Assembly (NCBI GenBank): GCA_944323735.1
Contig: CALUTO010000007.1
Location: 1 to 64,000 of the forward strand
From: Candidatus Gastranaerophilales bacterium
Lineage (GTDB): Bacteria > Cyanobacteriota > Vampirovibrionia > Gastranaerophilales > Gastranaerophilaceae
Direction of reading: 5' to 3'
DNA: 64,000 bases
In this document: piece by piece, positions 24,910-34,102 of the stretch
Layout of the letters: every line of letters begins with the position of its first letter
How positions within the stretch are numbered: position 1 is the first letter of the stretch
Made by a program: the position numbers and the translations under genes
The notes under the pieces: generated by a model
Database searches by the model: none
What the model saw: only the letters and a program-made list of their open reading frames with translations
What the model was told of the DNA's origin: nothing

Positions 24910-25722
24910 TTAAATCAAGTTAAGCAGCAATTTTTCTGACTGCATAGACGACTTAATAACCTGTATAAGGCTCTCCTGAGTAATTCCGGCCTGTTTAAAT
25001 TTCAGAAACGCACTCAGGTAATCTGCGTCTGACAAGGAACTTTTTGAAGCTGTAGAGTTCATCATGTTCGTCATCTGCTGTTCAATTGAGCTCTGAAGTT
25101 TTGCGTTAGTTGCTCCGAGTTCTCCCCTTTTTGTATTTATGTCCGACATAAGACTATCAATGGATTCCAATGCAGCACGGGCACCATCCGTTGTAGTTAT
25201 GTCAAAATTCATTTCACCAAGGGTCATGTTCGGGTCATAAGAAACCATTGACTCCGAACCTGATCCGGTACCAACCTGAAAATTAATCTCAGGCACCGGA
25301 TTTTCCCCTGTTGAAACTACATTTAAAACATCCTTTCCGTTAAATGTTGCATTACCTAATGACTGTCTTATTTGTTCAACATTATGGTTTATTTCCATTT
25401 GAATTGCGTTACGCTGGCTGTCAGAGTAAACACCATTTGCTGCCTGAACAGCCAGTTCACGAATTCTGCCCAGTGCTCCGGAAACATTATTCAGTGTTGC
25501 ATCGGCTACAGCCGTAAAATTAATACCCGTCTGGGCATTCTCCATTGCTTGATTTGCAGCACGAATTTCTGTTTCCAGTTTTTGTGAGATATACTCATCA
25601 GCAGGATTTACATTCGCAAGTAAACCGCTGGCAATTTCCTGAATTGCCTCTGTTTGAGCCTCCTGCGCTCTGGTAATCCCTGTTTGGGCAATATATATAG
25701 GCATTACTGCACTTAATGACAT
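24910..25722 (-). CDS. Divergent flagellin-like protein
   Basis: This 270-residue protein keeps the flagellin coiled architecture: the NNVSGALGRIRELAVQAANG segment (about residues 80-98), the following YSDSQRNAIQMEINHNVEQI, and paired terminal helices. The canonical ends have drifted. It opens MSLSAVMPIYIAQTGITRAQ in place of an INTN start, the RLSSG...DDAAG box is replaced by EIASGLLANVNPADEYISQK, and the end is KSSMQSEKLLLNLI in place of the ALSLLG-type end. There is no cysteine. It could be a minor filament subunit, cap-proximal protein or FlgL-like junction protein. No clear Shine-Dalgarno sequence precedes the ATG. It is monocistronic, with a terminator after it. Confidence 0.85.
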   Translation of the reverse strand: MSLSAVMPIYIAQTGITRAQEAQTEAIQEIASGLLANVNPADEYISQKLETEIRAANQAMENAQTGINFTAVADATLNNVSGALGRIRELAVQAANGVYSDSQRNAIQMEINHNVEQIRQSLGNATFNGKDVLNVVSTGENPVPEINFQVGTGSGSESMVSYDPNMTLGEMNFDITTTDGARAALESIDSLMSDINTKRGELGATNAKLQSSIEQQMTNMMNSTASKSSLSDADYLSAFLKFKQAGITQESLIQVIKSSMQSEKLLLNLI

Positions 25723-25907
25723 AGCAATAAACTCATATAAAATGATACATATCTACTATTCCCCGAAAAAAGATTTTTTATGCAAAAAAAACAAACGCTG
25801 TTTACAATTCTAAATCCTTAATTCTAAACCTGACCTCAAAAAAAAAGCTTTTTTGTAATAAAATAAAAGAATAGAGCAAAAACACAAAACGGAATGAAGA
25901 GTTGATT

Positions 25908-27299
25908 ATGGATATAAAAAATAAGAAATTTCACTTTATTGCCATCGGCGGAATAGGAATGAGCGGTTTAGCAAAATATTTGATTGAACTCGGCTGTTGC
26001 GTAAGCGGCTCTGATATAAAAGAAAGCAAATATATAAAAGAACTTGAAAAACTCGGTGCAAAAATAGCAATCGGTCACAATGCAGAAAATATTCAGCCTG
26101 ACATGATAGTTGTTGCCTCCAGTGCTATAAATGAAACTAACCCTGAAAAAATCAGAGCAAAAGAACTGGGACTGAAAATATATCACCGGTCTGACATTTT
26201 AAAAATGATTTCAGAAGGGCCGGGCAAAAATAAAAAGCCAAAATTTTTAGGATTTTCAGGCACTCACGGAAAAACGACAACAAGCGGTTTATGCACATAT
26301 GTACTTGAAAATGCAGGACTGAAACCTTCATTCTGTGTAGGAGGAATAATTCCCGATTTGAATACAAACGCAAAAGCAGATGACGGTGAATATTTTGTTG
26401 CGGAGCTTGATGAATCCGACGGCACGATTGTTAAATATTCACCGTATATCAGCGTGATTAACAATCTTGAAATTGACCATGTTGATTTTTACAAACACGG
26501 TTTTCAAGACTTGCTTGATACATTCAAAATACACCTTTCACACATTGAAAAAAGCGGAAAGGTTTTGGTTAACAATGACTGTCAGGGTATAAAAAAACTT
26601 ATGGAGCAAAATCCTGAATACAAATTTATAACTTTCGGTTTAAAAGATGCCGACTACATGGCTGTTGATATTGAATACAGTGAACTCGGCTCAGAATTCT
26701 GTCTGCAAAAGAACGGTCAGGTTAAAGGCAAACTAAAACTATCAATCCCGGGCCGGCATAATGTATATAATGCAATTGCGGTTTGTGCGGCCATAATGGA
26801 ATGCGGAGTTGATTTTTCACTTATCCGTCCGTATTTTGAACATTTTTCAGGAATGGGCAGACGGTTTCAGCTGGTTTCAGAATTTAACGGTATAAAAATT
26901 ATTGATGATTATGCACATCATCCCTCGGAAATAACAACAACTCTTGAAAGTGCAAAAAATGCAGCACACGGCAGACTGATTGCAATATTCCAACCCCACA
27001 GATATTCACGTCTTAAGGGGTTATGGGATGACTTTTTAAAATGTTTTGATACTGTAGATGAATTATTTGTTGTTGATGTTTATGCAGCCTCAGAAAAACC
27101 AATCGCAGGAATAAATTCTGAAAAATTTGTACAGTCACTCAATACACCGAAAGCAAAATACATTTCCGGCTCAATTGAAGAAGCGGCAAAAAAAATTGCG
27201 ACTCAAATACAAAACGGAGATTTTGTAATAACGCTGGGTGCAGGAGATATAACAAAAATCGGAAAATTAATAGAAGCTGAAAACAAAGCAGGTGTTTAA
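25908..27299 (+). CDS. murC: UDP-N-acetylmuramate--L-alanine ligase
   Basis: This enzyme of about 463 residues adds L-alanine to UDP-MurNAc in peptidoglycan precursor synthesis. The UDP-binding N-terminus FIAIGGIGMSGLAKYLIELG, the ATP loop GFSGTHGKTTTSGLCTY, the ELDESDGTI segment, and IIDDYAHHPSEITTTL with HRYSRLKGLWDDF are all present. The ATG at 25908 has GAAGAG at good spacing; a TTG two codons upstream is less likely. It heads murC-murB-ddl-ftsQ, the second half of the classical division/cell-wall cluster. The first half lies on the other strand at 54.5-60.5 kb. Confidence 0.97.
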   Translation: MDIKNKKFHFIAIGGIGMSGLAKYLIELGCCVSGSDIKESKYIKELEKLGAKIAIGHNAENIQPDMIVVASSAINETNPEKIRAKELGLKIYHRSDILKMISEGPGKNKKPKFLGFSGTHGKTTTSGLCTYVLENAGLKPSFCVGGIIPDLNTNAKADDGEYFVAELDESDGTIVKYSPYISVINNLEIDHVDFYKHGFQDLLDTFKIHLSHIEKSGKVLVNNDCQGIKKLMEQNPEYKFITFGLKDADYMAVDIEYSELGSEFCLQKNGQVKGKLKLSIPGRHNVYNAIAVCAAIMECGVDFSLIRPYFEHFSGMGRRFQLVSEFNGIKIIDDYAHHPSEITTTLESAKNAAHGRLIAIFQPHRYSRLKGLWDDFLKCFDTVDELFVVDVYAASEKPIAGINSEKFVQSLNTPKAKYISGSIEEAAKKIATQIQNGDFVITLGAGDITKIGKLIEAENKAGV

Positions 27300-28213
27300 T
27301 GGAGCATAAAGACATCAAATATTTTGAGGATTATGAACTTAAAAAACATACCACTTTTAAAATCGGCGGGTGTGCCAGAAAAGTATGGTTCCCAAAAACA
27401 GAAAAAGAATTTGCTTACCTTCTCTCAACTCTGGACAATCCGGTAGTTCTCGGTGGATGTTCAAATGTTTTGATATCATCTGCAGGCATAGACAGGGATG
27501 TCATACTAACAACCGGTTTAAGAAATTTTAGTATAGATGGTTTTACGATAACTGCAGATTGCGGTGTAAAAGCACCCATGCTCTCAATACAGGCTCAAAA
27601 AAACGGTCTTAGCGGATTTGAGTTTATGATTGGATTTCCTGGTACTGTAGGCGGAATTATTCGCATGAATGCTTCTGCACACAGTCAGGCTGTTTCAGAT
27701 ACGTGTATAAACGCAAAAGTTTTTGACATGAAAACAAAATCCGTTCTGGAGTTAAGCAAAAACGAGCTTGAATTTAAATACAGAAGCTCAATTCTGGGCA
27801 AAAAAAATTATATTCTTTTGAGTGCAAAATTTGAATTAACCCCTGATGACAAAGAAAAAATTCAGGCACTTATGGACAGAAATAAAGAATTTCGAAGAAA
27901 CAAACAGCCAAACCTTACACTGCCAAATGCCGGCAGTACCTTCAAAAATCCGCCCGGTGATTCAGCAGGAAGGCTTCTTGAACTGGCAGGCGCAAAAACA
28001 ATTTCACACGGAGCAGCAAAAGTCTGGAGCGGACATGCAAATTTTGTTATAAATACGGGTAATGCAACTTCTAAAGATATTTCACATGTAATTAATAAAA
28101 TGTATAATATGGTTAAAGAAAAATATACTATAGAACTTGAACCGGAAGTAAAATTTATAGGAATTAAAGACAGGGAAGAAGAAGAATTATGGAATACGAT
28201 ATTAAAAAAATAA
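27299..28213 (+). CDS. murB: UDP-N-acetylenolpyruvoylglucosamine reductase (type II)
   Basis: This 304-residue flavoprotein reduces UDP-GlcNAc-enolpyruvate to UDP-MurNAc. FAD-domain marks are TTFKIGG, VVLGGCSNVLISSAG and the GFPGTVGGIIRMNASAH loop. The proton-donor Ser is in NAGSTFKNPPGDSAGRLLE. It shows the compact type II layout and the segment EFKYRSSIL. It starts inside the murC stop (TAATG) and ends 25 bases into ddl, so all three are tightly coupled. Confidence 0.97.
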   Translation: MEHKDIKYFEDYELKKHTTFKIGGCARKVWFPKTEKEFAYLLSTLDNPVVLGGCSNVLISSAGIDRDVILTTGLRNFSIDGFTITADCGVKAPMLSIQAQKNGLSGFEFMIGFPGTVGGIIRMNASAHSQAVSDTCINAKVFDMKTKSVLELSKNELEFKYRSSILGKKNYILLSAKFELTPDDKEKIQALMDRNKEFRRNKQPNLTLPNAGSTFKNPPGDSAGRLLELAGAKTISHGAAKVWSGHANFVINTGNATSKDISHVINKMYNMVKEKYTIELEPEVKFIGIKDREEEELWNTILKK

Positions 28214-29148
28214 AAAAAGCAGTAGATGAAAAGACCAGAATAGCAGTACTTTGCGGAGGTCCTTCAAGCGAAAGAGAAATTTCTTTACGCTCGGGAAAAA
28301 ATGTTTTTGAAGCTTTAAAAAGATTAGGATACCAAAATACGGAATTAATAGATATTGACAAAAACATTGCACAGGTACTGCTGGAAAAAAAGATAGAAAT
28401 TGTCTACAACGCAATGCACGGCAGATTCGGAGAGGACGGATGCATGCAGGGGCTTCTGGAAATTCTGGAAATTCCATACACAGGCTGCGGAGTCACGGCA
28501 AGTTCTGTATGCATGAACAAGGACTATACAAAAAATGTGCTTAGAAATTTTGACATACCTTTAATAAAATCAGTACTGGTAAGAAAAAACGAAGATTACA
28601 GGGAAAAAATTAAAAACCTCAAATATCCGCTAATGCTAAAACCTGTATCCGAAGGGTCAAGTCTTGGCATGTTCAAAGTATCAGACGAAAAAGAAATGAC
28701 AGAATGTTTCAAAAAATCTCTAGAATACAATCAGGATGTACTTGTTGAAGAATATCTGAATGGCAAGAGCCTTACTGTAGGAGTTTTGGAAAACGGAGAT
28801 GAATTGTTTGCAACAGAAATTCTTGAATTCAGAACCAAAACAGAATGGTACGATTATAAGGCGAAATACACTGCAGGTATGACAGAATTTATTCTGCCGG
28901 CAGAACTTTCTTCTGAAATGACACAAAAGGTTAAAAATATTGCGGTAAAAGCTTTTAAAGCCTGCGGCTGCAGAGGAGTCAGCAGGGTAGATTTTCTTAT
29001 CAGCAACAGCACGCCCTATGTCCTTGAAATCAATACAAGCCCCGGAATGACTGATTTAAGCGACCTTCCGGCTCAATCAAAAGCAATGGGTATTAATTAT
29101 GATAATCTTGTACAAATTATCTTGAATGGTGCAAGTTTAAATAAATAA
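28189..29148 (+). CDS. ddl: D-alanine--D-alanine ligase
   Basis: This 319-residue ATP-grasp enzyme makes the D-Ala-D-Ala dipeptide. The opening RIAVLCGGPSSEREISLRSG, YNAMHGRFGEDGCMQGLLE, YTGCGVTASSVCMNK, the ATP-grasp segment YPLMLKPVSEGSSLGMFKV and the metal-binding end VLEINTSPGMTDLSDLPAQS are all intact. The ATG at 28189 lies inside the end of murB and has GGGAAGAAG upstream. The next in-frame codons would remove the family N-terminus, so the overlap of 25 bases looks genuine. Confidence 0.97.
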   Translation: MEYDIKKIKKAVDEKTRIAVLCGGPSSEREISLRSGKNVFEALKRLGYQNTELIDIDKNIAQVLLEKKIEIVYNAMHGRFGEDGCMQGLLEILEIPYTGCGVTASSVCMNKDYTKNVLRNFDIPLIKSVLVRKNEDYREKIKNLKYPLMLKPVSEGSSLGMFKVSDEKEMTECFKKSLEYNQDVLVEEYLNGKSLTVGVLENGDELFATEILEFRTKTEWYDYKAKYTAGMTEFILPAELSSEMTQKVKNIAVKAFKACGCRGVSRVDFLISNSTPYVLEINTSPGMTDLSDLPAQSKAMGINYDNLVQIILNGASLNK

Positions 29149-29151
29149 AAT

Positions 29152-30015
29152 ATGAAAAAACGACTAAAAAAATATGACAATAATATAAATATTGACAGAA
29201 GAGTCAAAATTAACCAGATGCAGCGTCACGTAAGACGCAGCCAGATTACACTGAAAAGAATTCGCATTCTGGTCAGACTTATTATAATTTTATTGCTTAT
29301 ATTTGCAGGATATAAAGTATACAAACTCCCCCAGTGGTATCTTGATAAAGGTGCTTTTAACAGCCCGCACAACAGAGCTCTGGATATTGTCGGAAACAGA
29401 ATAACGCCGACTTACAGGATTATGTCAATACTTCAAAGAACGCCGGTGCCGCAGCGTCCCATTTATTTATTTAATACAAAAAAACTAGAAAAAGAGCTGG
29501 AAACACTTGCCCCGATAAAAGAAGTTTTTATAAGAAGATTCTGGTTTCCGGCCAGACTAAATATTATTGTTATAGAAAGAACACCTGTCATTTCAATATC
29601 TCCGGCAGAAAATGTTGCCCCGATTGCATTTTTTGCAGAAGGAGGGAAGCTGATAGGCAGAGAATATATGCCCCTGGATTCATATTATAAAACTATTCTG
29701 GTTTTATCCTACGGAACAAAAGGAGATGATTACAAAAGCTGGGATGAAGCCAAAATTAAAAAAATAGAAAATCTCGCCAAAGCCTTAGAATTTTACAGCC
29801 ATGAAAAGGTAAAATATCTTGATTTCAGAAATCCTAAAGATATTTATGCCCAGCTTCAATCTGTAAAAGTAAGGGTAGGAGATTTAAACAGCACTACCCT
29901 GCAAAGAATAACAAGAATAACATCCATACTTCCGGAAGTAAAAACGCTTAATAAAAAAGTGAAATATATTGATTTGCGCTGGGAAGATACACCGTATATC
30001 AAGCTTGAAGAATAA
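29152..30015 (+). CDS. ftsQ: Cell division protein FtsQ/DivIB
   Basis: This 287-residue bitopic protein has a basic cytosolic N-terminus (about 40 residues, many Lys and Arg), one hydrophobic helix (ILVRLIIILLLIFAGYKVYK, about residues 40-60), and then an external POTRA-like region with VGNRITPTYRI and the FtsQ beta segment LAPIKEVFIRRFWFPARLNI. VIERTPV follows. It recruits later divisome proteins at the septum. It is three bases after ddl and ends 11 bases from the convergent lytic transglycosylase. ftsA and ftsZ, which usually follow, are absent from the window. Confidence 0.88.
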   Translation: MKKRLKKYDNNINIDRRVKINQMQRHVRRSQITLKRIRILVRLIIILLLIFAGYKVYKLPQWYLDKGAFNSPHNRALDIVGNRITPTYRIMSILQRTPVPQRPIYLFNTKKLEKELETLAPIKEVFIRRFWFPARLNIIVIERTPVISISPAENVAPIAFFAEGGKLIGREYMPLDSYYKTILVLSYGTKGDDYKSWDEAKIKKIENLAKALEFYSHEKVKYLDFRNPKDIYAQLQSVKVRVGDLNSTTLQRITRITSILPEVKTLNKKVKYIDLRWEDTPYIKLEE

Positions 30016-30026
30016 AAAGTAAACAC

Positions 30027-32111
30027 CTAATAAATATTAGAGTACATCCAGTATGTTCTGAATACTTTTTTTACATATTCTCTGGTTTCCGGATACGGTA
30101 TATTTTCAATAAATTCATCATAATTGTCATAATCAAGATTTTCTTTCCAGTTAGTAACAGCATTCGGTCCGCCGTTATATGAAGCAATTGCAAATAAATC
30201 AGCATGATTGTGCGAATTTTTTAAATAATCGATATAAGCACAGCCGAGTTTTATATTGTCTTCAGGCTCATACAAACTGTTGTATCTGATACCGGCTTTG
30301 TGAGCAATATAATTTGCAGTAGAAGGCATTAACTGCATAAGACCTCTGGCACCCGCACTGCTTCCTGCTTTCGGATTAAAATAGCTTTCTTCTCTGATAA
30401 GTGCAGAAACAAGATATGAATCCAGATTATACATGTGAGAATATTTATTAATCAAGTCCTGATAATGCAGCTGGTATGCAAGTTTGTATATATCATCAGA
30501 AAAAACAGGTTTTTCCTGCATTTCATCAATTGCATCCCGCGCAAGAGATGCAGATGTTGAAAATTTGCCCCTTTGATAATTCAGCCAGCTCTGAACCAGC
30601 TTATTATCCTGTTCTATACTATTTAAGAGCTCATAGTCACCCGTTTTTAAAATTGTATTAATCAAAGTAGATTTATCATTTGTTAAATTTGTATACTCTA
30701 TTGGAAAATTTATTTCATAATCATCTTCAGGCAAACGTCTTGCCGATTTTGTAGACCAGTCATGAGATTTATAGAAGCTGAGTTTTTTATTAGCCCTGTA
30801 TGCATAATAGGAATCCGGATATTTTGAGATTATTCTCTGGTAAAAGGTTTTTGCAAGAATTTTCTTATTTGTTTTTTCAGCTATTCTACCCATCCAATAT
30901 GCTACCTTTGGGGCAGATTGAGCTTTTTCATAATTTCCCAGATAGAATTTGCCGATAGATTCCGCTTTTGTATAATCGCCTTTTCGGTATTCATTCCAGA
31001 ACAAATTAGCAACAGCCTCCGGTGCATATTTGCTATTTGGAAATTCAGTATATATTTCTTTGAAAAAAATATTTTTTATTGCATTTTCTTCGAATTTAGA
31101 CAGTCTGTACAGAATATAGTCACATCCTTTTGATTTATTTGATTTTGCAATCTCAAGTGCCCTGTATAAACCCTGTTTTTCTCCTGACGGATACGAAGCT
31201 GCAAAAACATCCAGAATATCTTTTAATTCTTCATCGTCTATATTTATCGAATAGTTTGTATAGCCGTTAAAAAATATTTCATCAGCTTTGTCATTTTGTT
31301 TTAATTTTTTATAGCATAAATATAAATAATGCCAGCTGTTTTTAAAATCAGCATGCAATAAAAACTCCAGAGCATCCTGATACATTCCGTTTTTTATGAA
31401 CGCATGCCCGATAATCCTGTTTTCATTCGACGTAAATACAAGTTTTTCATTCCTTGAAGAGTCATTACATTCATCAGTCTGCAGGGTCAAGTTTTCCAAA
31501 AAACCTGTATTTTCAGGTTTTTTAACAACAATTTTGTCCAGAGTCATCAGTTCTTTCAGACAGTTTAGCGAAAAACGCCCGTCCGGAGCATCTTTTATGT
31601 AAGACATAAAATATATTTTAGCTCTTGAAGGATTTTTTTCTTTACTTATCAATCCCAGATAATAATTTGCAGCGGTTTTATAATCACTGTCAGGAAAATT
31701 TTTTACTATTGCATTAAAAGTTTTTTCTGCTTTTTTATATTCCTGCTGACGAAAATAATTCTGCGCCAGTGCGTAATAAACCTTTTCTATGAACATAGAC
31801 TCCGGAAACCGTTCGATAAAAAAATGATATTTTTTAATTGCTGTTTCGGTATCTTTTAATTCATCAGCACAAAGAGCCTGCCTTAACAGTGCTATTTCAT
31901 ACAAAGCAGACGTCTTTGAAACATTACTGAAATTAAAATATGCATTTTCATAATCCTGTTTTTCTAAATATTCAAGACCCTGATGATAAGTTATAAAATC
32001 CTTATCAGATATTACCGACATATTATATACATTTGAAAATGCAATTAATATAAGTATTGCAAATGCAGCTGTTATAAATATAAATTTTAAAATTTTTTTC
32101 CAATCCTGCAT
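30027..32111 (-). CDS. Soluble-lytic-transglycosylase family protein with TPR repeats
   Basis: This 694-residue protein has an N-terminal membrane anchor (ILKFIFITAAFAILILIAFS, about residues 8-27), a long array of TPR-like helical pairs (for example QNYFRQQEYKKAEKTFNAIV and GNYEKAQSAPKVAYWMGRIA), and a C-terminal SLT domain of about 130 residues. The catalytic Glu is in ALIREESYFNPKAGSSAGA, followed by RGLMQLMPSTANYIA and IASYNGGPNAVTNW. It should cleave glycan strands in the periplasm, producing anhydromuropeptides, like Slt70. It lies back-to-back with ftsQ, fitting a role in wall turnover near division, though this is only positional. Confidence 0.92.
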   Translation of the reverse strand: MQDWKKILKFIFITAAFAILILIAFSNVYNMSVISDKDFITYHQGLEYLEKQDYENAYFNFSNVSKTSALYEIALLRQALCADELKDTETAIKKYHFFIERFPESMFIEKVYYALAQNYFRQQEYKKAEKTFNAIVKNFPDSDYKTAANYYLGLISKEKNPSRAKIYFMSYIKDAPDGRFSLNCLKELMTLDKIVVKKPENTGFLENLTLQTDECNDSSRNEKLVFTSNENRIIGHAFIKNGMYQDALEFLLHADFKNSWHYLYLCYKKLKQNDKADEIFFNGYTNYSINIDDEELKDILDVFAASYPSGEKQGLYRALEIAKSNKSKGCDYILYRLSKFEENAIKNIFFKEIYTEFPNSKYAPEAVANLFWNEYRKGDYTKAESIGKFYLGNYEKAQSAPKVAYWMGRIAEKTNKKILAKTFYQRIISKYPDSYYAYRANKKLSFYKSHDWSTKSARRLPEDDYEINFPIEYTNLTNDKSTLINTILKTGDYELLNSIEQDNKLVQSWLNYQRGKFSTSASLARDAIDEMQEKPVFSDDIYKLAYQLHYQDLINKYSHMYNLDSYLVSALIREESYFNPKAGSSAGARGLMQLMPSTANYIAHKAGIRYNSLYEPEDNIKLGCAYIDYLKNSHNHADLFAIASYNGGPNAVTNWKENLDYDNYDEFIENIPYPETREYVKKVFRTYWMYSNIY

Positions 32112-32245
32112 AATATTTTATTTCTTTTATAACATCTAATTCATATCCTTATATTAAGTATCCTTAAAAATTACTAAAAGGGCAAGGTATTTTACAACAT
32201 TTAAGCAGATATTATAAAAGTAATCAAACGGGATAAATAAAAGTT

Positions 32246-32446
32246 ATGAGTGAGACAAAAACGATTTTTTACACGGAATATGCTTCTGATTTTTTTTACA
32301 AAAATAAATTTAAAAAAAATATCATAAAAAATTACATTTACGAGTTTGATAAAAAAATAATTCAGGAAATTCCTGATGATTACAGTCAAACAGATACACT
32401 GACAGCGGACGGTAAAGAAATAGTAAAAATAGTCCCTTTACCGTAA
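32246..32446 (+). CDS. Possible 66-residue protein overlapping the kinase tail
   Basis: The open frame starts at an ATG with only GGGAT as a distant ribosome binding site and reads MSETKTIFYTEYASDFFYKN followed by a Lys/Ile-rich stretch. Its last 20 codons are antisense to the 3' end of the histidine kinase gene, with a 61-base overlap. TTATAA at 32212-32217 with TTTACA at 32191 is a possible weak promoter. Codon choice is plausible but the evidence is thin. If it is not a gene, the 274 bases between the transglycosylase and the kinase hold nothing else I can identify. Confidence 0.3.
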   Translation: MSETKTIFYTEYASDFFYKNKFKKNIIKNYIYEFDKKIIQEIPDDYSQTDTLTADGKEIVKIVPLP

Positions 32447-33819
32447 GTCGATTCTACACTGATATTCCCGCCATGAGCGTCCACGATTTTTTTTGTAATA
32501 AAAAGTCCCAGGCCGGAACCAACTTTTTTAAATCTTTTTGCAGAAGAATGAAATTCTTCAAATATATGATCTATGTCCTCTTTTGCAATACCGACACCAA
32601 AATCACAGACTTTAATCAAAATATCCTTTTGGGTTTCTGATATTTCTACCGTAATAGTCTGATTTAATGAAGAATATTCAGAAGCGTTTGATATAAGATT
32701 TATCAGGACTCTGCACAATTCTATTTCATCATAATAAAAATTTTCATTTTTTGTCTTGTAATTTATTTTTAAAACCTGATTTTTAGATTCCAGAATATAT
32801 TTTATACTATCTGTACATTTACTTATTGTTTTTTTTAAAGAGTTTGCTTCTTTTTTTATTTTAAAACTGTCGTTTTCTATTTTATATTTAGTAAGCAGAT
32901 TATCAGTCATTCGTGACATAAATTTTGAAGATGCAAGAATTTCTTTTAAAATTTCTTTCTGCTCGGTTTTCATCTCCCCGAAATTTCCATCAATCAACAT
33001 CTGTAAGGCTCTTTCTTCAGCTCTGACAGGTGTCTTTAGATCATGAGTCAGTGTTGCAATAAACTGTTTTCTTTGCCTTTCCAGTTTAACTGTTTCCGTT
33101 ACGTCCCGGATTATTATCAAATAGCCTACCGGTTCTCCTTTTTTATCATAAATTTTTGAAATATTCGCATTTGTATAATGACCGGGTAAATTTATATTAA
33201 TCAGTATGTGCTGTTTATTTGAATTTTTAAAATCAAGCAGTGTATTTTTTGCAGTATTCAAATTTAAATAGTTTAATGCACCCAAAAAATTTTTCATATC
33301 TAAAGGAAAAAGTCTGTTATTTTTAGATACCACATCAAAATTGTTGTCAGTCAAAATAATTTCATCATCAGAAAATTTGAAAATATTATCCAGTTTCTCT
33401 TTTTCACCGAGCAGTTCATCTTTTAGTATTTTAATTTTTAAAATACTTTTTATCTTAGCTTTAATAGTACGGGGGTTTATTGGTTTTTCAATATATCCAT
33501 AAGAACCCATATCATAGCTTTTGACTTTATTTTTCTCTGTATTGCCATATCCGCTTATAAAAACTATCGGTGTTTCCGGATGAATTTTTGTAAAATGTTT
33601 TGCAAACTGAAAACCGTCCATCTCCGGCATTACAATATCAAGTATTAATATATCATAATTTTCATTTTCAGCAGCAATTAATGCTTCCAGCGGATTTGTA
33701 TAGGAATATATTCTGTATTGTTCTTTTTCAAAAATCTCTTGCAGCAATTCGGCATTAGAACTATTATCATCGACGACAAGTATTTTATATTGTTTTTTAG
33801 TCATACAAATTTCTTTCAT
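32386..33819 (-). CDS. Response-regulator/histidine-kinase hybrid with N-terminal receiver
   Basis: This 477-residue cytosolic signalling protein starts with a receiver domain (about residues 8-125): KILVVDDNSSNAELLQEIF, the phospho-acceptor Asp in YDILILDIVMPEMDGFQF, and the Lys in GYIEKPINP. A linker and a PAS-like region with VGYLIIIRDVTETVKLERQ follow. Next come HisKA with the phospho-His in FIATLTHDLKTPVRAEERAL, and an HATPase domain with LINLISNASEY (N box), VCDFGVGIAKEDI and GSGLGLFITKKIV. The receiver-first order and the lack of membrane helices imply control by an upstream phosphodonor. The start could be 33819 or five codons later. It diverges from the ribbon-helix-helix gene at 34103. 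Confidence 0.93.
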   Translation of the reverse strand: MKEICMTKKQYKILVVDDNSSNAELLQEIFEKEQYRIYSYTNPLEALIAAENENYDILILDIVMPEMDGFQFAKHFTKIHPETPIVFISGYGNTEKNKVKSYDMGSYGYIEKPINPRTIKAKIKSILKIKILKDELLGEKEKLDNIFKFSDDEIILTDNNFDVVSKNNRLFPLDMKNFLGALNYLNLNTAKNTLLDFKNSNKQHILININLPGHYTNANISKIYDKKGEPVGYLIIIRDVTETVKLERQRKQFIATLTHDLKTPVRAEERALQMLIDGNFGEMKTEQKEILKEILASSKFMSRMTDNLLTKYKIENDSFKIKKEANSLKKTISKCTDSIKYILESKNQVLKINYKTKNENFYYDEIELCRVLINLISNASEYSSLNQTITVEISETQKDILIKVCDFGVGIAKEDIDHIFEEFHSSAKRFKKVGSGLGLFITKKIVDAHGGNISVESTYGKGTIFTISLPSAVSVSV

Positions 33820-33916
33820 ACTTTATATAGGATAGCAATTTAGACACATAAAAGGAAAATTTTAGAGTTTTTCTACTCTGGACTTTAAATTGTAATTCTA
33901 ATTTCAAAATATTTAT

Positions 33917-33934
33917 ATTACCCGACCGGGCAAT
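33917..33934. promoter_or_regulatory. 18-base palindrome in the kinase/RHH divergent region
   Basis: ATTaCCCG-AC-CGGGcAAT is a palindrome with one mismatched pair, conspicuous for its GC core in an AT-rich intergenic stretch. It is not followed by a T run on either strand, so an operator is more likely than a terminator. Confidence 0.45.
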
Positions 33935-33970
33935 TATTCCTTAATAAATATTTAAACATTCAAGCATACT

Positions 33971-34092
33971 AACCTCGCTTTTCGTCATGAGAATATTAAC
34001 GCATGTTATTCAAAATTGCAATACTATATGTATTTGTTTTTTAAATATATATTAAACACTTTATATCAAATACAATTACAAAAAGCGAGGTT
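33971..34092. repeat. 12-bp inverted repeat flanking the RHH promoter region
   Basis: AACCTCGCTTTT (33971-33982) and its exact reverse complement AAAAGCGAGGTT (34081-34092) lie 98 bases apart. The words CGTCATGA (33983-33990) and TGTCATGA immediately follow each copy. The second copy directly precedes the RHH gene and contains its GAGG ribosome binding site. This may be paired operators for autoregulation, or a long-range RNA stem hiding the binding site. Confidence 0.55.
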
Positions 34093-34102
34093 GTCATGAA
34101 CG

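Noticed and set aside
32201-32389. 62-codon Ile/Phe-rich frame on the minus strand before the transglycosylase
   Set aside because: Low-complexity hydrophobic product with no ribosome binding site; typical of AT-rich noncoding DNA.
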